Counted from the first letter of the stretch, positions 8,703 through 16,292 are shown. The stretch: 64,000 nt of DNA from Hymenobacter cyanobacteriorum (GCF_022631375.1 NZ_JALBGC010000004.1:682001-746000), one strand, 5' to 3'. Notes: generated by a model from the letters alone, not told the origin. Made by a program: numbers and translations.

Positions 8703-8907
8703 ATCGAACAGCGTATCGCATCCACAACGTTGCGGGATGAAGAAAGAGGGCCCATGTCGGGCACGCCAAGAGCTTACCATTGCAACCTCGATGCTCCGGC
8801 CAGCAATTCCTGGCGTTTCAGAGGTGCCAAAGCAGCCGCCCGTCGCAGGGCCTTTGTTGGTCGCGCTATCGGTGCACCAACCCGACCGTTGCGGCCGGCA
8901 ACCCGCT

Positions 8908-9483
8908 TTATGAATTGGGATTACTGATGCCCATGTTTTGCCGGGCGTATTGCTCGGGCGACTCAATAATCTGGGTGATGAACGTGGCCAAGCTTTTCTG
9001 CGAAATCACGGAGCCGCGTTCGGGCTCGCCTTTTTGGGTGATTTCGTAGTCCACCTCGTTGGCGGAAGTGAACCAGGCCGGGCGCAGGATGGTATAGGCC
9101 AGAGTGGAGTTTTCCAGCACGTCGGCGGCCCCGCGGTAAGGCTTTAGCACGGGCTTCAGTGGCTGCGCGTAAATGCCAATGGAACTGATGAAGATGACCT
9201 GCTGCACGCCGGTTTCGTTCATGGCCTTCACAATGTTTTGAGCCATGCGCTCCAGGTCGCCCGAGAGGTTGGCGTAAACAATATCCTGGCCCGCTACGGC
9301 AGCGCTGAGTTGGTCGTAGTTCAGCACGTCGCCTTCCACCACGCGGGCCGTAGCGGGCGCGTGGCGCAGGCGGCGGGCACTGCGCACAAACAAAGTGAGT
9401 TGGATTGCTGCTTTGCCCGCCAGCAGGCCCGTCACGTGTTGGGCAATGTTGCCGGTAGCACCAAGAATAAGTACGTTTTTCAT
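8908..9483 (-). CDS. NAD(P)H-binding oxidoreductase (atypical SDR, NmrA-like)
   Basis: 191 residues. The Rossmann signature is at the start (VLILGATGNIAQHV, a GxxGxxx pattern). VVEGDVLNYDQL is the adenine-pocket Asp motif, and VIFISSIGIY matches the strand with the structural serine of extended or atypical SDRs. TILRPAWFTSANE is the typical substrate-side loop. Such proteins reduce quinones or small carbonyls, or act as NAD(P) sensors. The length of about 190 is normal for the NAD(P)H-binding (PF13460) subgroup. It lies between AraC copy 2 and an aldo/keto reductase on the same strand, 75 bases from the latter, and may be cotranscribed with it. The physiological substrate is unknown. Confidence 0.88.
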   Translation of the reverse strand: MKNVLILGATGNIAQHVTGLLAGKAAIQLTLFVRSARRLRHAPATARVVEGDVLNYDQLSAAVAGQDIVYANLSGDLERMAQNIVKAMNETGVQQVIFISSIGIYAQPLKPVLKPYRGAADVLENSTLAYTILRPAWFTSANEVDYEITQKGEPERGSVISQKSLATFITQIIESPEQYARQNMGISNPNS

Positions 9484-9558
9484 GAGACTCGAAAGCCGGA
9501 ACCGGTGTAAAAAAGAGCCATGGTGGGCCAGGCAGGCCCACCCTGCTCCGGCAGCAGC

Positions 9559-10548
9559 TTAGCGGTTTATCATCTTCTGCGCCGCCGCCGAGTAGCGGTC
9601 GCCCTGCACGGGTATCTGCGCGGCGGCCTGCTCCAGTTGGGCCACGTCGTCGGCCGACAGTTCCAGGTCGACTGCGGCCAGGTTCTCTTCGAGGCGGTGC
9701 CGCTTGGTAGTGCCGGGAATGGGCACAATCCAGGGCTTTTGCGCCAGCAGCCAGGCCAGGGCAATCTGGGCCGGGGTGGCGTTTTTGGTGCCGGCAATCC
9801 GGCTCAGCAGGTCCACCAGGGCCTGGTTGGCTTTGCGGTTTTCGGCATCGAAGCGCGGCACGGTGTTGCGGAAATCTGACTTGTCGAACTCAGTGTTCTC
9901 GTCAATCTTGCCGGTCAGAAAGCCCTTACCCAACGGACTGAAGGGCACAAAGCCAATGCCCAACTCTTCTAGCAGCGGCAGAATTTCCTGCTCCGGCTCG
10001 CGCCACCAGAGCGAGTACTCGCTTTGCAGGGCCGTTACCGGCTGCACAGCGTGGGCACGGCGGATAACGTCGACGCCGGCTTCGGAGAGGCCAAAGTGTT
10101 TCACTTTCCCTGCCTGAATCAGGTCCTTCACCGCGCCGGCCACGTCCTCGATGGGCACGGCCGGGTCGACGCGGTGCTGGTAGAACAAATCAATGCGGTC
10201 GGTGCGCAGGCGCTTGAGCGAGGCTTCGGCCACGGCCCGGATGTTTTCGGGGCGGCTGTTCAGCCCGCCCCCCGTACCGGCCACGGCGGTGTTGAAGCCG
10301 AACTTGGTGGCAATGGTCACCTGGTCGCGGAGGGGTTCCAGCGCTTCGCCTACCAATACCTCGTTGGTGAACGGGCCGTACACTTCGGCTGTGTCGAAGA
10401 ACGTGACGCCGCGTTCCACGGCGGCACGAATCAGCTGCACCATTTCCCGGGTGTCGGCGGCGGGGCCCAGTCCGTGGCTCATGCCCATGCAGCCCAGTCC
10501 CAGGGCTGATACGTGGAGGCCACTCGTGCCTAATTGTCTGGTTTTCAT
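9559..10548 (-). CDS. Aldo/keto reductase (AKR13/YajO-like)
   Basis: 329 residues from the ATG at 10548 (MKTRQLGTSGLHVSALGLGCMGMS is the standard family start, and the upstream in-frame extension is ignored). The tetrad residues are Asp52 and Tyr57 (FFDTAEVYGP), Lys82 (ATKFGF) and His125 (YQHRVDP). The C-terminal IPGTTKRHRLEENLAA segment binds the NADPH phosphate. It should reduce aldehydes or alpha-keto compounds with NADPH. It is followed on the minus strand by the SDR-like gene and preceded by an NTF2-like gene whose stop is about 60 bases away, so the three could form one transcript. A decayed relative lies at 11041-11243. Confidence 0.92.
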   Translation of the reverse strand: MKTRQLGTSGLHVSALGLGCMGMSHGLGPAADTREMVQLIRAAVERGVTFFDTAEVYGPFTNEVLVGEALEPLRDQVTIATKFGFNTAVAGTGGGLNSRPENIRAVAEASLKRLRTDRIDLFYQHRVDPAVPIEDVAGAVKDLIQAGKVKHFGLSEAGVDVIRRAHAVQPVTALQSEYSLWWREPEQEILPLLEELGIGFVPFSPLGKGFLTGKIDENTEFDKSDFRNTVPRFDAENRKANQALVDLLSRIAGTKNATPAQIALAWLLAQKPWIVPIPGTTKRHRLEENLAAVDLELSADDVAQLEQAAAQIPVQGDRYSAAAQKMINR

Positions 10549-10607
10549 AGCTTGTTTCTTTAAGTTTGGTAATTGACGGGGGGTATTTGGCATTATCCTT
10601 ACGGTGC

Positions 10608-10991
10608 TCAGCCAGCCGTGGTGTGCAGGTTCACCAGCTTCCAGTGCTTGCCTTTCCGGGCATACACTTCCGTGTAGATTAAGGTCCAGGCCCCTGCAGC
10701 CCCGTGCATGGTCACGCGGAACCGGGCTTTGCCCACCAGCACGGCCGTGTCGCCATATGCCCGGGCCGAGGCCTCTTGCAGGTCGATAGCGTTGTAGATA
10801 AACCGTTTGGTGCGGAGCTCCTCAATCCACTCCTGCTTGGACGAGAAATGGCCATTGAGGTGGACAAAAACCAATGCGTCGTCGAACAGGTCTGCGAGGC
10901 GGTCAATCTGCCCTTCAGTTTTCCAGCGAAACTTCTCCTGCGACAGCCTGAGAATTTCGGTTTCCGTGGCGGTTTGGGTTAAGGCATTCAT
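10608..10991 (-). CDS. NTF2-like (SnoaL/DUF4440-type) protein
   Basis: 127 residues. An N-terminal helix (ILRLSQEKFRWKTEGQIDRLADLF) is followed by strands DALVFVHLNG, AVLVGKARFRVTM and WTLIYTEVYARKGKHWKLVNLHTTA, the cone-shaped NTF2 fold order used by SnoaL and DUF4440 proteins. These are small-ligand pockets, either isomerases or binding proteins. The closing W-K-L-V-N-x-H-x-T motif is typical of the DUF4440 group. It lies upstream of an aldo/keto reductase on the same strand, so a role with that enzyme is a reasonable guess. No catalytic assignment is possible. Confidence 0.8.
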   Translation of the reverse strand: MNALTQTATETEILRLSQEKFRWKTEGQIDRLADLFDDALVFVHLNGHFSSKQEWIEELRTKRFIYNAIDLQEASARAYGDTAVLVGKARFRVTMHGAAGAWTLIYTEVYARKGKHWKLVNLHTTAG

Positions 10992-11040
10992 GCTATTAGC
11001 AGGCTAAAAACGCAAGAGAGCGGTGCGGGCTCCTAATTGA

Positions 11041-11243
11041 GGCGCGGGAGTATCCCATCAGTTCTTCGTTCGGCCAGGAGCCGTAGCCCAAGGCTGTGTC
11101 CAAAAAGGTGATGCCGCGCCCCGGGCAGCGCGGATAACTGCGGTGCCGTGCTGCCCGTCGGCAGACTCTCCCCGGCCAACGATCAGGCCTATGCAGCCCA
11201 AGCCGATGGTTAGTGATTTGGGCCGCTGGTGCCTGCTTCTCGG
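11041..11243 (-). pseudogene. Decayed N-terminal fragment of an aldo/keto reductase
   Basis: Read on the minus strand, three pieces in different frames match the first 75 residues of an AKR13-type protein in order: a GTSGP piece, then LTIGLGCIGLIVG, a TAVIRAAR piece, and finally GITFLDTALGYGSWPNEELMG, which carries the family's Asp and Tyr. Short indels separate them, and no open frame continues into the rest of the enzyme. The nearest intact relative in the window is the gene at 9559-10548 (GTSGLHVSALGLGCMGM, LIRAAVERGVTFFDTAEVYGP). It is a remnant of a third aldo/keto reductase in this island. Confidence 0.7.
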
Positions 11244-11776
11244 TCTTTCATTGAGGGGGAGATGTTGCATCATTCAGCGCGGTGCCGTTTACACTACAAA
11301 GGTCCCTCGGCCAGCAGCCTGGTAAAAGCAGGAATCAAACCGATAATTATAAAATCCAAACAATTGGCAGCGCTAGACCAATAGTTGCTGCCCAGCATTG
11401 TCGGCTGGTGTCGTCGAGAGGTTTGGACGGAGGGGAAACCGAAACGAGCGGACCATTTGGTCCGCTCGTTTCGGAAGTAAGGAAACTACTACCGCACCGC
11501 AAAGCGCCCTGGGGCGTTGTGGGGCCGTACAGTTCCGGTATGATTTCGAATGGGAAGCGTAAAGCCAGCAAGAAGGATAAAAGGCTTACTACTGCCTATC
11601 ATGCGGGCGCTGGCATTAAGTACTTGCTCTACAGCTATGGGTAGAATTGCTACCCGGAAAGCACATCACCACGTAATGAGGCTTACGCACTGGGTGGTGT
11701 CTGTATTTCACCTACAACAGCACAACAAAAGCCCCAACAGTATTTTGCTTAATCCGAACTGCCACAGGGAATAATA
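11244..11776. other. Intergenic stretch without a supportable gene
   Basis: Apart from the 36-base palindrome at 11439-11474 nothing functional is evident. The plus-strand frame at 11282-11644 has no recognisable domain, runs through the palindrome and lacks the GC-rich third positions of the neighbouring genes. The tail (11540-11776) is AT-richer and ends at the tRNA terminator. Confidence 0.55.
11439..11474. repeat. Perfect 17-bp inverted repeat with 2-base spacer
   Basis: The left arm CCGAAACGAGCGGACCA is followed by TT and then its exact reverse complement. There is no T-tract on either side and no gene ends here, so a simple terminator is unlikely. It could be a binding site for a dimeric protein, a cruciform, or the hairpin of an unannotated RNA. 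It differs in sequence from the other palindromes in the window. Confidence 0.85.
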
Positions 11777-11808
11777 AAAAAGGCCCTCACGCTGCCGTGA
11801 GGGCCTTT
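11777..11808 (-). terminator. Rho-independent terminator downstream of tRNA-Glu
   Basis: The stem AGGCCCTCACG / CGTGAGGGCCT closes over a four-base loop. Read on the minus strand it is followed by a run of T residues (TTTTTTATTATT). It lies a few bases past the 3' end of the tRNA and would end its transcript. Confidence 0.85.
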
Positions 11809-11812
11809 ATCG

Positions 11813-11884
11813 TAGTCCGTAGGGGAATCGAACCCCTGTTGGTAGAATGAAAATCTACTGTCCTAACCCCTAGACGAACGGACC
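11813..11884 (-). tRNA. tRNA-Glu (anticodon UUC)
   Basis: On the minus strand the sequence starts GGTCCGTTCGTCTAGGGG and closes with an ACGGACT acceptor strand plus a discriminator A. The anticodon stem GTAGA/TCTAC encloses the loop TTTTCAT, giving anticodon TTC (UUC), which reads glutamate codons. The T-arm is GGGGTTCGATTCCCC. No CCA is encoded, as is common in this phylum. It is transcribed alone, with its own promoter box at 11904-11911 and a strong terminator at 11777-11808. Confidence 0.95.
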
Positions 11885-11903
11885 GTTGTTCGTTTTGATG
11901 ATG

Positions 11904-11933
11904 CAAAGGTACGGCGCGCTTGTTGCTGCGCAA
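11904..11933 (-). promoter_or_regulatory. Bacteroidetes-type promoter of tRNA-Glu
   Basis: On the minus strand a TTG at about 11931-11933 is followed after 19 bases by TACCTTTG (11904-11911), a full match to the TTTG-N19-TAnnTTTG Bacteroidetes arrangement apart from one T of the -33 box. The mature tRNA begins about 20 bases downstream. This is the clearest complete promoter in the window. Confidence 0.7.
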
Positions 11934-12068
11934 GTATCGGGGCAAAAAAAAGTGCCGAATTAAGCAAAGGGTGCTGTTTTTCAGGGAAAAAGATTTTGCC
12001 CGTCCTGCTATAGCAGCCCAAGCAGAGGTAAATCAGCGTCGGAATACGGGTGATTTCGGTCCCTGCAA

Positions 12069-12131
12069 TAGCCCGTGGGCGAATCGAACCCGTCGTGCCG
12101 CCGGGCCATGCGGCCAACCCGCGCCGGGCTG
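12069..12131 (-). other. tRNA-like remnant (acceptor and T-arm without anticodon arm)
   Basis: On the minus strand, AGCCCG and CGGGCT can pair as an acceptor stem. A GCGG/CCGC hairpin stands where the D-arm would be, and the segment GGGTTCGATTCGCCC resembles a T-arm with one inserted G. The whole is only about 62 bases, so the anticodon arm is missing. The 3' part resembles that of the intact tRNA-Glu about 190 bases away. It is best read as a degenerate tRNA end, possibly left by integration or duplication. The rest of 11934-12200 holds only the gap promoter. Confidence 0.4.
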
Positions 12132-12132
12132 T

Positions 12133-12140
12133 TATCTTCG
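12133..12140 (+). promoter_or_regulatory. Putative -7 box (TATCTTCG) of gap
   Basis: TATCTTCG fits TAnnTTTG with one mismatch and lies 60 bases before the gap start codon. The same octamer recurs upstream of the S24 regulator (52402) and the fasciclin gene (55463), which supports it as the local promoter form. Confidence 0.5.
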
Positions 12141-12200
12141 CCCCGCGTTTCAAGGGCTGCCAGTGTGGGAGCCTGCCACCTATCTTTCTCTGTTTTACTA

Positions 12201-13208
12201 ATGGCAAAAATTAAAGTCGCCATCAACGGCTTCGGCCGCATTGGCCGTCTCACCTTCAAGTCGCTGCTGAGCCGCGACAACGTGGAAATCGTTGCTATCA
12301 ACGACCTGACCGACAACAAAACGTTGGCCCACCTGCTGAAGTATGACTCCGTACATGGCCGTTTCGATGGCACCGTGAGCTACGACGAGGAAAGCCTCAC
12401 CGTGAACGGCGTGAAGATTGCCGCCCTCGCCGAGCGCGACCCCAAGCTGCTGCCCTGGGGCAAAATGGGCGTTGACGTGGTGCTCGAATCGACCGGCCGC
12501 TTCGTGGACGAGGCTGGCGCTGGCCAGCACCTCACCGCTGGTGCCAAGAAAGTCGTGATTTCGGCTCCTGCTACCGGCAACATCCCGACTGTGGTACTGG
12601 GCGTGAACGAGGACATCCTCACCGGCTCGGAAACCATTCTGAGCAACGCCAGCTGCACCACCAACTGCCTGGCCCCGATGGCCAAGGTGCTGGACGACGC
12701 CTTCGGCATCGAGAAAGGCTACATCACCACGGTGCACGCCTATACCTCCGACCAGAACCTGCAGGATGCTCCCCATAAGGACCTGCGCCGCGCCCGCGCC
12801 GCTGCCTACAGCATCATCCCCACCAGCACTGGTGCTGCCAAGGCCGTGGGCCTGGTGCTGCCTACGCTGAAGGGCAAGCTCGACGGCCTCGCCATGCGCG
12901 TGCCCGTGCCGGATGGCTCGATGACCGACCTGACCGTTATCCTGAAAAAGGAAGTGACTAAGGAGCAAATCAACGAAGCCATTAAGGCGGCCGCCGAAGG
13001 CCCCATGAAAGGCATCATTGAGTACACCACCGACCCGATTGTGAGCATCGACATCGTGGGCAACCCCCATAGCTGCATCTTCGATTCGGAGCTGACGTCG
13101 GCCAACGGGACGCTGGCCAAGGTAATTGGCTGGTACGACAACGAAACCGGCTACTCGACCCGCACCGCCGACCTCATTCAGAAGCTCGGCGAGCAGATGA
13201 ACGGTTAA
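12201..13208 (+). CDS. gap: Glyceraldehyde-3-phosphate dehydrogenase, type I
   Basis: 335 residues from the ATG at 12201. The enzyme converts glyceraldehyde-3-phosphate, NAD+ and phosphate to 1,3-bisphosphoglycerate in glycolysis. The NAD-binding start is VAINGFGRIGRL, with Asp35 in INDL suiting NAD+ rather than NADP+. The nucleophile is Cys152 in SNASCTTNCLAP, and the general-base histidine is in TVHAYTSDQ. The phosphate site is in RRARAAAYSIIPTSTGAAK, and the C-terminal signature is WYDNETGYS. The length is normal. It stands alone, with a promoter box at 12133 and a strong terminator directly after the stop. The upstream in-frame extension is rejected because it covers the promoter and the tRNA-like remnant. 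Confidence 0.98.
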   Translation: MAKIKVAINGFGRIGRLTFKSLLSRDNVEIVAINDLTDNKTLAHLLKYDSVHGRFDGTVSYDEESLTVNGVKIAALAERDPKLLPWGKMGVDVVLESTGRFVDEAGAGQHLTAGAKKVVISAPATGNIPTVVLGVNEDILTGSETILSNASCTTNCLAPMAKVLDDAFGIEKGYITTVHAYTSDQNLQDAPHKDLRRARAAAYSIIPTSTGAAKAVGLVLPTLKGKLDGLAMRVPVPDGSMTDLTVILKKEVTKEQINEAIKAAAEGPMKGIIEYTTDPIVSIDIVGNPHSCIFDSELTSANGTLAKVIGWYDNETGYSTRTADLIQKLGEQMNG

Positions 13209-13221
13209 TTGCCGCTCGCGT

Positions 13222-13271
13222 AAAAAGCGCCGTCCGCGTTGCCTTTTTGTGGCAGGCGGGCGGCGCTTTTA
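13222..13271 (+). terminator. Terminator of gap
   Basis: The stem AAAAGCGCCG(T)CCGC / GCGGGCGGCGCTTTT with an internal loop begins 13 bases after the gap stop and ends in a T-rich tail (TTTTATTTATAA). It is symmetrical enough to work in both directions. Confidence 0.8.
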
Positions 13272-13390
13272 TTTATAAGTAGTCGGAAGTAGAGAGTCAG
13301 CAGTCAGAAATGTTTGCACCATAGCTTCGTAAATCGAATTACTGCCTACTAAAAACCAACATTCCGCCAAGCCCGCGCCGGGTGTGCATT

Positions 13391-14260
13391 ATGCCCAAAA
13401 CCTGCTTTATTCTGAACCCAAAAGCCGGCCCCAGCCAGCGCCACGATATGCCGGCGCTGATTGCGCGCTACTTCGGCACGCGGGAGGCCGACTACGAAAT
13501 CCGGCCCACCGAGTACGCCGGGCATGCCGTGGAGCTGGCCCGCACCGCCGCCGCCGAGGGCTTCGCGGTGGTGGCGGCCGTGGGCGGCGACGGCACCGTG
13601 AACGAAGTGGGCCGCGGCCTGCTGGGCACCGACACGGCCCTGGGCATCATTCCGCAGGGCTCGGGCAACGGCCTGGCCCGCCACCTGAAGGTGCCGCTGG
13701 GCCTGGCCGACGCGCTGCGCCGGCTGGCCGCGCCGGATTTCAGCCGCATGGATGTGGGCGTTATCAACGGCCACGAGTTTTTCTGCACGGCCGGGCTGGG
13801 GTTCGATGCGCACGTGAGCCAGCACTTCGCCATGGCCGGCTCGCGCGGCCTAAGCACCTACTTGCAGGTGACGCTGCGCGAGTACCGCCGCTACCGGCCG
13901 GTGGCGGTGCAGGCCAACCTCGATGGACAGGAAATCACGACTGATTGCTACGTGCTGGCTTTCGCCAATGCTTCGCAGTACGGCAACAACGCCTACATCG
14001 CGCCCCGCGCCGACCTGCGCGACGGCCTGCTCGACGTGTGCCTGATTGATGCGCTGCCCGCCATGCGGGCCTTGCGGGTGAGCCTGGCGATGGCCCTGGG
14101 CAACCTGCCGCAAAGCAAGGCCGCTGAATACTTCCGGGTGCCGCGCGGGCGGGTGGTGGCCGAAGCGCCCATCGGCTTTCACGTCGATGGCGACTATTTG
14201 GGGCATGCTACTGCATTCGAGGTGAGCCTGTTGCCGCTGGCGCTGGCCGTGGCGGTGTAG
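13391..14260 (+). CDS. Diacylglycerol kinase-family lipid kinase (DagK/YegS-like)
   Basis: 289 residues from the ATG at 13391 (a GTG three codons earlier is also possible). The catalytic domain carries FILNPKAG at the start and the nucleotide-binding VGGDGTVNEV (GGDGT at residues 65-69), followed by IIPQGSGNGLARHL. The second domain has the family strand FCTAGLGFDAHVSQ and ends with FHVDGDYLG. Such soluble enzymes phosphorylate diacylglycerol, sphingosine or related lipids at the membrane face with ATP. The real substrate is unknown. It is followed by a long palindrome and then by the SUI1 gene, and the palindrome would hinder or end read-through. Confidence 0.92.
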   Translation: MPKTCFILNPKAGPSQRHDMPALIARYFGTREADYEIRPTEYAGHAVELARTAAAEGFAVVAAVGGDGTVNEVGRGLLGTDTALGIIPQGSGNGLARHLKVPLGLADALRRLAAPDFSRMDVGVINGHEFFCTAGLGFDAHVSQHFAMAGSRGLSTYLQVTLREYRRYRPVAVQANLDGQEITTDCYVLAFANASQYGNNAYIAPRADLRDGLLDVCLIDALPAMRALRVSLAMALGNLPQSKAAEYFRVPRGRVVAEAPIGFHVDGDYLGHATAFEVSLLPLALAVAV

Positions 14261-14262
14261 AT

Positions 14263-14354
14263 TTTTAGTTGTCAGTTGCTCGTTGTTCGTTGTCAGCAAC
14301 TCGATGAATCTGTAATAGCGCTAACAACGGACAACGAGCAACTGACAACTAAAA
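14263..14354. repeat. Long intergenic palindrome abutting the SUI1 start codon
   Basis: The left arm begins TTTTAGTTGTCAGTTGCTCG and the right arm is its reverse complement, perfect for 24 bases and then imperfect. The loop region is about 30 bases. The right arm ends two bases before the ATG of the SUI1 gene, so a transcript reading through would hide the start codon region in a hairpin. Confidence 0.9.
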
Positions 14355-14356
14355 CC

Positions 14357-14692
14357 ATGAAACAGAACCGTACCGGTGTGGTGTACTCCACCAATCCCGA
14401 TTTCACCTACCAGAACAACGAGCCCGCCGAAGCCACCACGCTGCCGCCCCAGCAGCAGCAGCTGCGCGTGCAGCTCGACAAAAAGCAGCGCGGCGGCAAG
14501 CAGGTGACGCTCGTGACCGGATTTGTGGGCACCGAGGCCGACCTGCAAACCCTGGGCAAGCTGCTGAAAACCAAATGTGGCGTGGGCGGCAGCGCCAAAG
14601 ACGGCGAAGTAGTGGTGCAGGGCGACTTCCGCGACAAGGTGCTGGAAGTGCTGCTGAAAGAAGGCTACAAGGCCAAGAAAGCCGGCGGCTAA
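14357..14692 (+). CDS. SUI1/eIF1-like translation factor (YciH family)
   Basis: 111 residues from the ATG at 14357. After a 45-residue polar, Gln-rich leader the SUI1 domain is clear: LRVQLDKKQRGGKQVTLVTGF, then LGKLLKTKCGVGGSAKDGEVVVQGD and DKVLEVLLKEGYKAKKAGG. The LKxKCGxGGxxKDGxxxxQGD block is the family hallmark. Bacterial YciH proteins bind the small ribosomal subunit and modulate start-site selection. It sits directly behind a palindrome, and DUF1622 follows in the same direction. Confidence 0.93.
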   Translation: MKQNRTGVVYSTNPDFTYQNNEPAEATTLPPQQQQLRVQLDKKQRGGKQVTLVTGFVGTEADLQTLGKLLKTKCGVGGSAKDGEVVVQGDFRDKVLEVLLKEGYKAKKAGG

Positions 14693-14733
14693 CTCGCAAT
14701 CATGCCGCTTATTCACCCTTTCTCAGTTCTATC

Positions 14734-15183
14734 GTGGCCGTATTTCCGCTTCTGATTTCCCTGCTCATCGCCCTGCCCGAAACGGCCCGCGACGTGACCT
14801 CCGTGCACGGCCGGGCCGAAAGCGCCGTGATTGAGGGCGTGCTCTGGCTGAAGCTGGGCGTGGAAACCGTGGGCGCGACAATTATCGCGCTGGGCATTCT
14901 CAGCGCTGGCTGGCTGCTGGTGAAGGCTTTGCTGCGGCGGCAAACGGCCGATTTTACGGCCATCCGGCTGGCGCTGGCGCGCTATCTGGCCCTGGCGCTG
15001 GAATTCCAGCTCGGGGCAGATATTCTGAGCACGGCCATTGCGCCAAGCTGGGAGCAGATTGGCAAGCTCGGCGCCATTGCCGTGATTCGCACGGCGCTCA
15101 ACTATTTCCTGTCGCGGGAAATGAAGGAGGAGCGGGGCGAAACGCACAGCGCCGAGAAGCCGGTGGTGGAGCGGGCCGATTAG
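14734..15183 (+). CDS. DUF1622 membrane protein
   Basis: 149 residues with a GTG start at 14734. No ATG is in frame between the SUI1 stop and this point, and the ATG at 14575 would overlap SUI1 by more than 100 bases, so GTG is favoured. Three hydrophobic helices are seen: residues 1-17, one near LGVETVGATIIALGILSAGWLL, and one around LALARYLALALEFQLGADIL. The strongly conserved DUF1622 stretch is ALEFQLGADILSTAIAPSW followed by IRTALNYFLSREM. The function of DUF1622 is unknown. The C-terminus is charged. It is likely cotranscribed with SUI1. The family call is good. The exact start is uncertain. Confidence 0.8.
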   Translation: MAVFPLLISLLIALPETARDVTSVHGRAESAVIEGVLWLKLGVETVGATIIALGILSAGWLLVKALLRRQTADFTAIRLALARYLALALEFQLGADILSTAIAPSWEQIGKLGAIAVIRTALNYFLSREMKEERGETHSAEKPVVERAD

Positions 15184-15185
15184 CC

Positions 15186-15268
15186 GTAGCGTGGACGCTG
15201 CGAGTCCGCGCGTTTTAGGAGCCGTTGAACGGTTGCGTGCATGCGCGGACTCGCAGCGTCCACGCTAC
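15186..15268. repeat. Palindromic repeat, GTAGCGTGGAC family
   Basis: The arms GTAGCGTGGACGCTGCGAGT (and on to CCGCGC) and the exact reverse complement are 26 bases each, with about 31 bases between them. The right arm overlaps the stop codon of kdsB. Relatives are at 40113-40207 and, shortened, at 44061-44079. It lies between convergent genes and may serve as a bidirectional terminator, although no T-tract follows. Confidence 0.9.
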
Positions 15269-16014
15269 ACCCCCAGCCTTGCCCGCGCTTTCGCTACATC
15301 TTCGGGCGTATCAATTCCGAACGCATCCAGCTCCGTTTCGGCGCAGCGAATCTGGTAGCCGGCTTCGAGCCACCGCAGCTGCTCCAGACTCTCGGCAGCT
15401 TCGAGCGGCGACACGGGGAGCTGCGTGAGCTGACCCAGCACGGCGGGCTGGTAGGCGTAGAGGCCCAGGTGGCGCAGGTAGCGGTGGTGCGCCAGCCAGT
15501 CGGCTTCGGGGCGGTTGCGCTGGTAGGGCAGGGGGTGGCGGCTGAAATACAGGGCGTGGCCCCGGGCATCGAGCACGACTTTGGGCAGGTGCGGGCTGAA
15601 TAATTCCTCGGCCGAAACCACGGGCTTCACCAGCGTGGCAATGGCGGGCGCGGTGGCCGGATTGGTGAATAAATCGGCCAAAGCGTTGATTTGGGCGGGG
15701 TGGATGAATGGCTCATCGCCCTGGATGTTGACGATGCAGTGCACGTCGGCCGGCGCGCCGAGCTGCTGGAAGGCTTCCCAGAGGCGGTCGGTGCCGCTGG
15801 GGTGCTCGGGGCGGGTGAGCACGGCTTCGCCGCCGAAGTCGTGCACGTGGCGCAGGATGCGCTCATCGTCGGTGGCTACTACCACGCGGGCCAGGTTGGC
15901 CTGGCGGGCCTGCATCACCACGCGCTGAATCATGCTCTGGCCGCCGAGGTCGACGAGCGGCTTGCCGGGCAGGCGGGTGGAGGCGTAGCGGGCAGGAATG
16001 AGGCCGAGAACCAT
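15265..16014 (-). CDS. kdsB: 3-deoxy-manno-octulosonate cytidylyltransferase
   Basis: 249 residues, the usual KdsB length. It activates Kdo with CTP to CMP-Kdo for lipopolysaccharide inner-core synthesis in the cytoplasm. The signatures are LGLIPARYASTRLPGKPL at the N-terminus (nucleotide-binding loop), VVVATDDERI, HPSGTDRLWEA, VNIQGDEPFI (metal-binding Asp) and the C-terminal ESLEQLRWLEAGYQI. It confirms a Gram-negative envelope. It is convergent with DUF1622, with a palindrome over its stop codon. No other Kdo gene is adjacent. Confidence 0.96.
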   Translation of the reverse strand: MVLGLIPARYASTRLPGKPLVDLGGQSMIQRVVMQARQANLARVVVATDDERILRHVHDFGGEAVLTRPEHPSGTDRLWEAFQQLGAPADVHCIVNIQGDEPFIHPAQINALADLFTNPATAPAIATLVKPVVSAEELFSPHLPKVVLDARGHALYFSRHPLPYQRNRPEADWLAHHRYLRHLGLYAYQPAVLGQLTQLPVSPLEAAESLEQLRWLEAGYQIRCAETELDAFGIDTPEDVAKARARLGV

Positions 16015-16050
16015 AGGAGAGGAGTAGGAAGTAGGAAAGTGAAGCTGCCT

Positions 16051-16125
16051 GTCATTCCGACGCGGGAGGAATTTGGGAAAAGGTCACTGCCGAATTGACT
16101 CAGATTCCTCCTGCGTCGGAATGAC
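16051..16125. repeat. Palindromic repeat, GTCATTCCGACGC family
   Basis: The left arm GTCATTCCGACGCGGGAGGA faces the right arm TCCTCCTGCGTCGGAATGAC with one mismatch. About 30 bases lie between. It sits in the divergent gap between kdsB and the LysM gene. It resembles the common bacterial GTCATTCCGA-type interspersed palindromes. The remaining bases up to 16292 show no other feature. Confidence 0.85.
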
Positions 16126-16292
16126 CGCCGAGGCGAATAAAACTGCCTTGCGGCCGCAAAGAAAGCCCGCTGGATGGCCCTTCAATCATCGCCAGCCAAT
16201 TTCCCGCCGGTTTTTGCGTTATTTTGCCTTGTCGGGCGGCGCGCCCGGCCCTCCCGGGCGGGGGGAACGTGACTTTTGCAAGGCTACAAATC

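Noticed and set aside
11282..11644. Plus-strand 120-residue open frame
   Set aside because: It runs through the 17-bp palindrome and has no domain or GC-rich third positions. It is more likely chance in a gene-poor gap.
12069..12131. A second functional tRNA gene
   Set aside because: Too short, no anticodon arm, T-arm with an inserted base.
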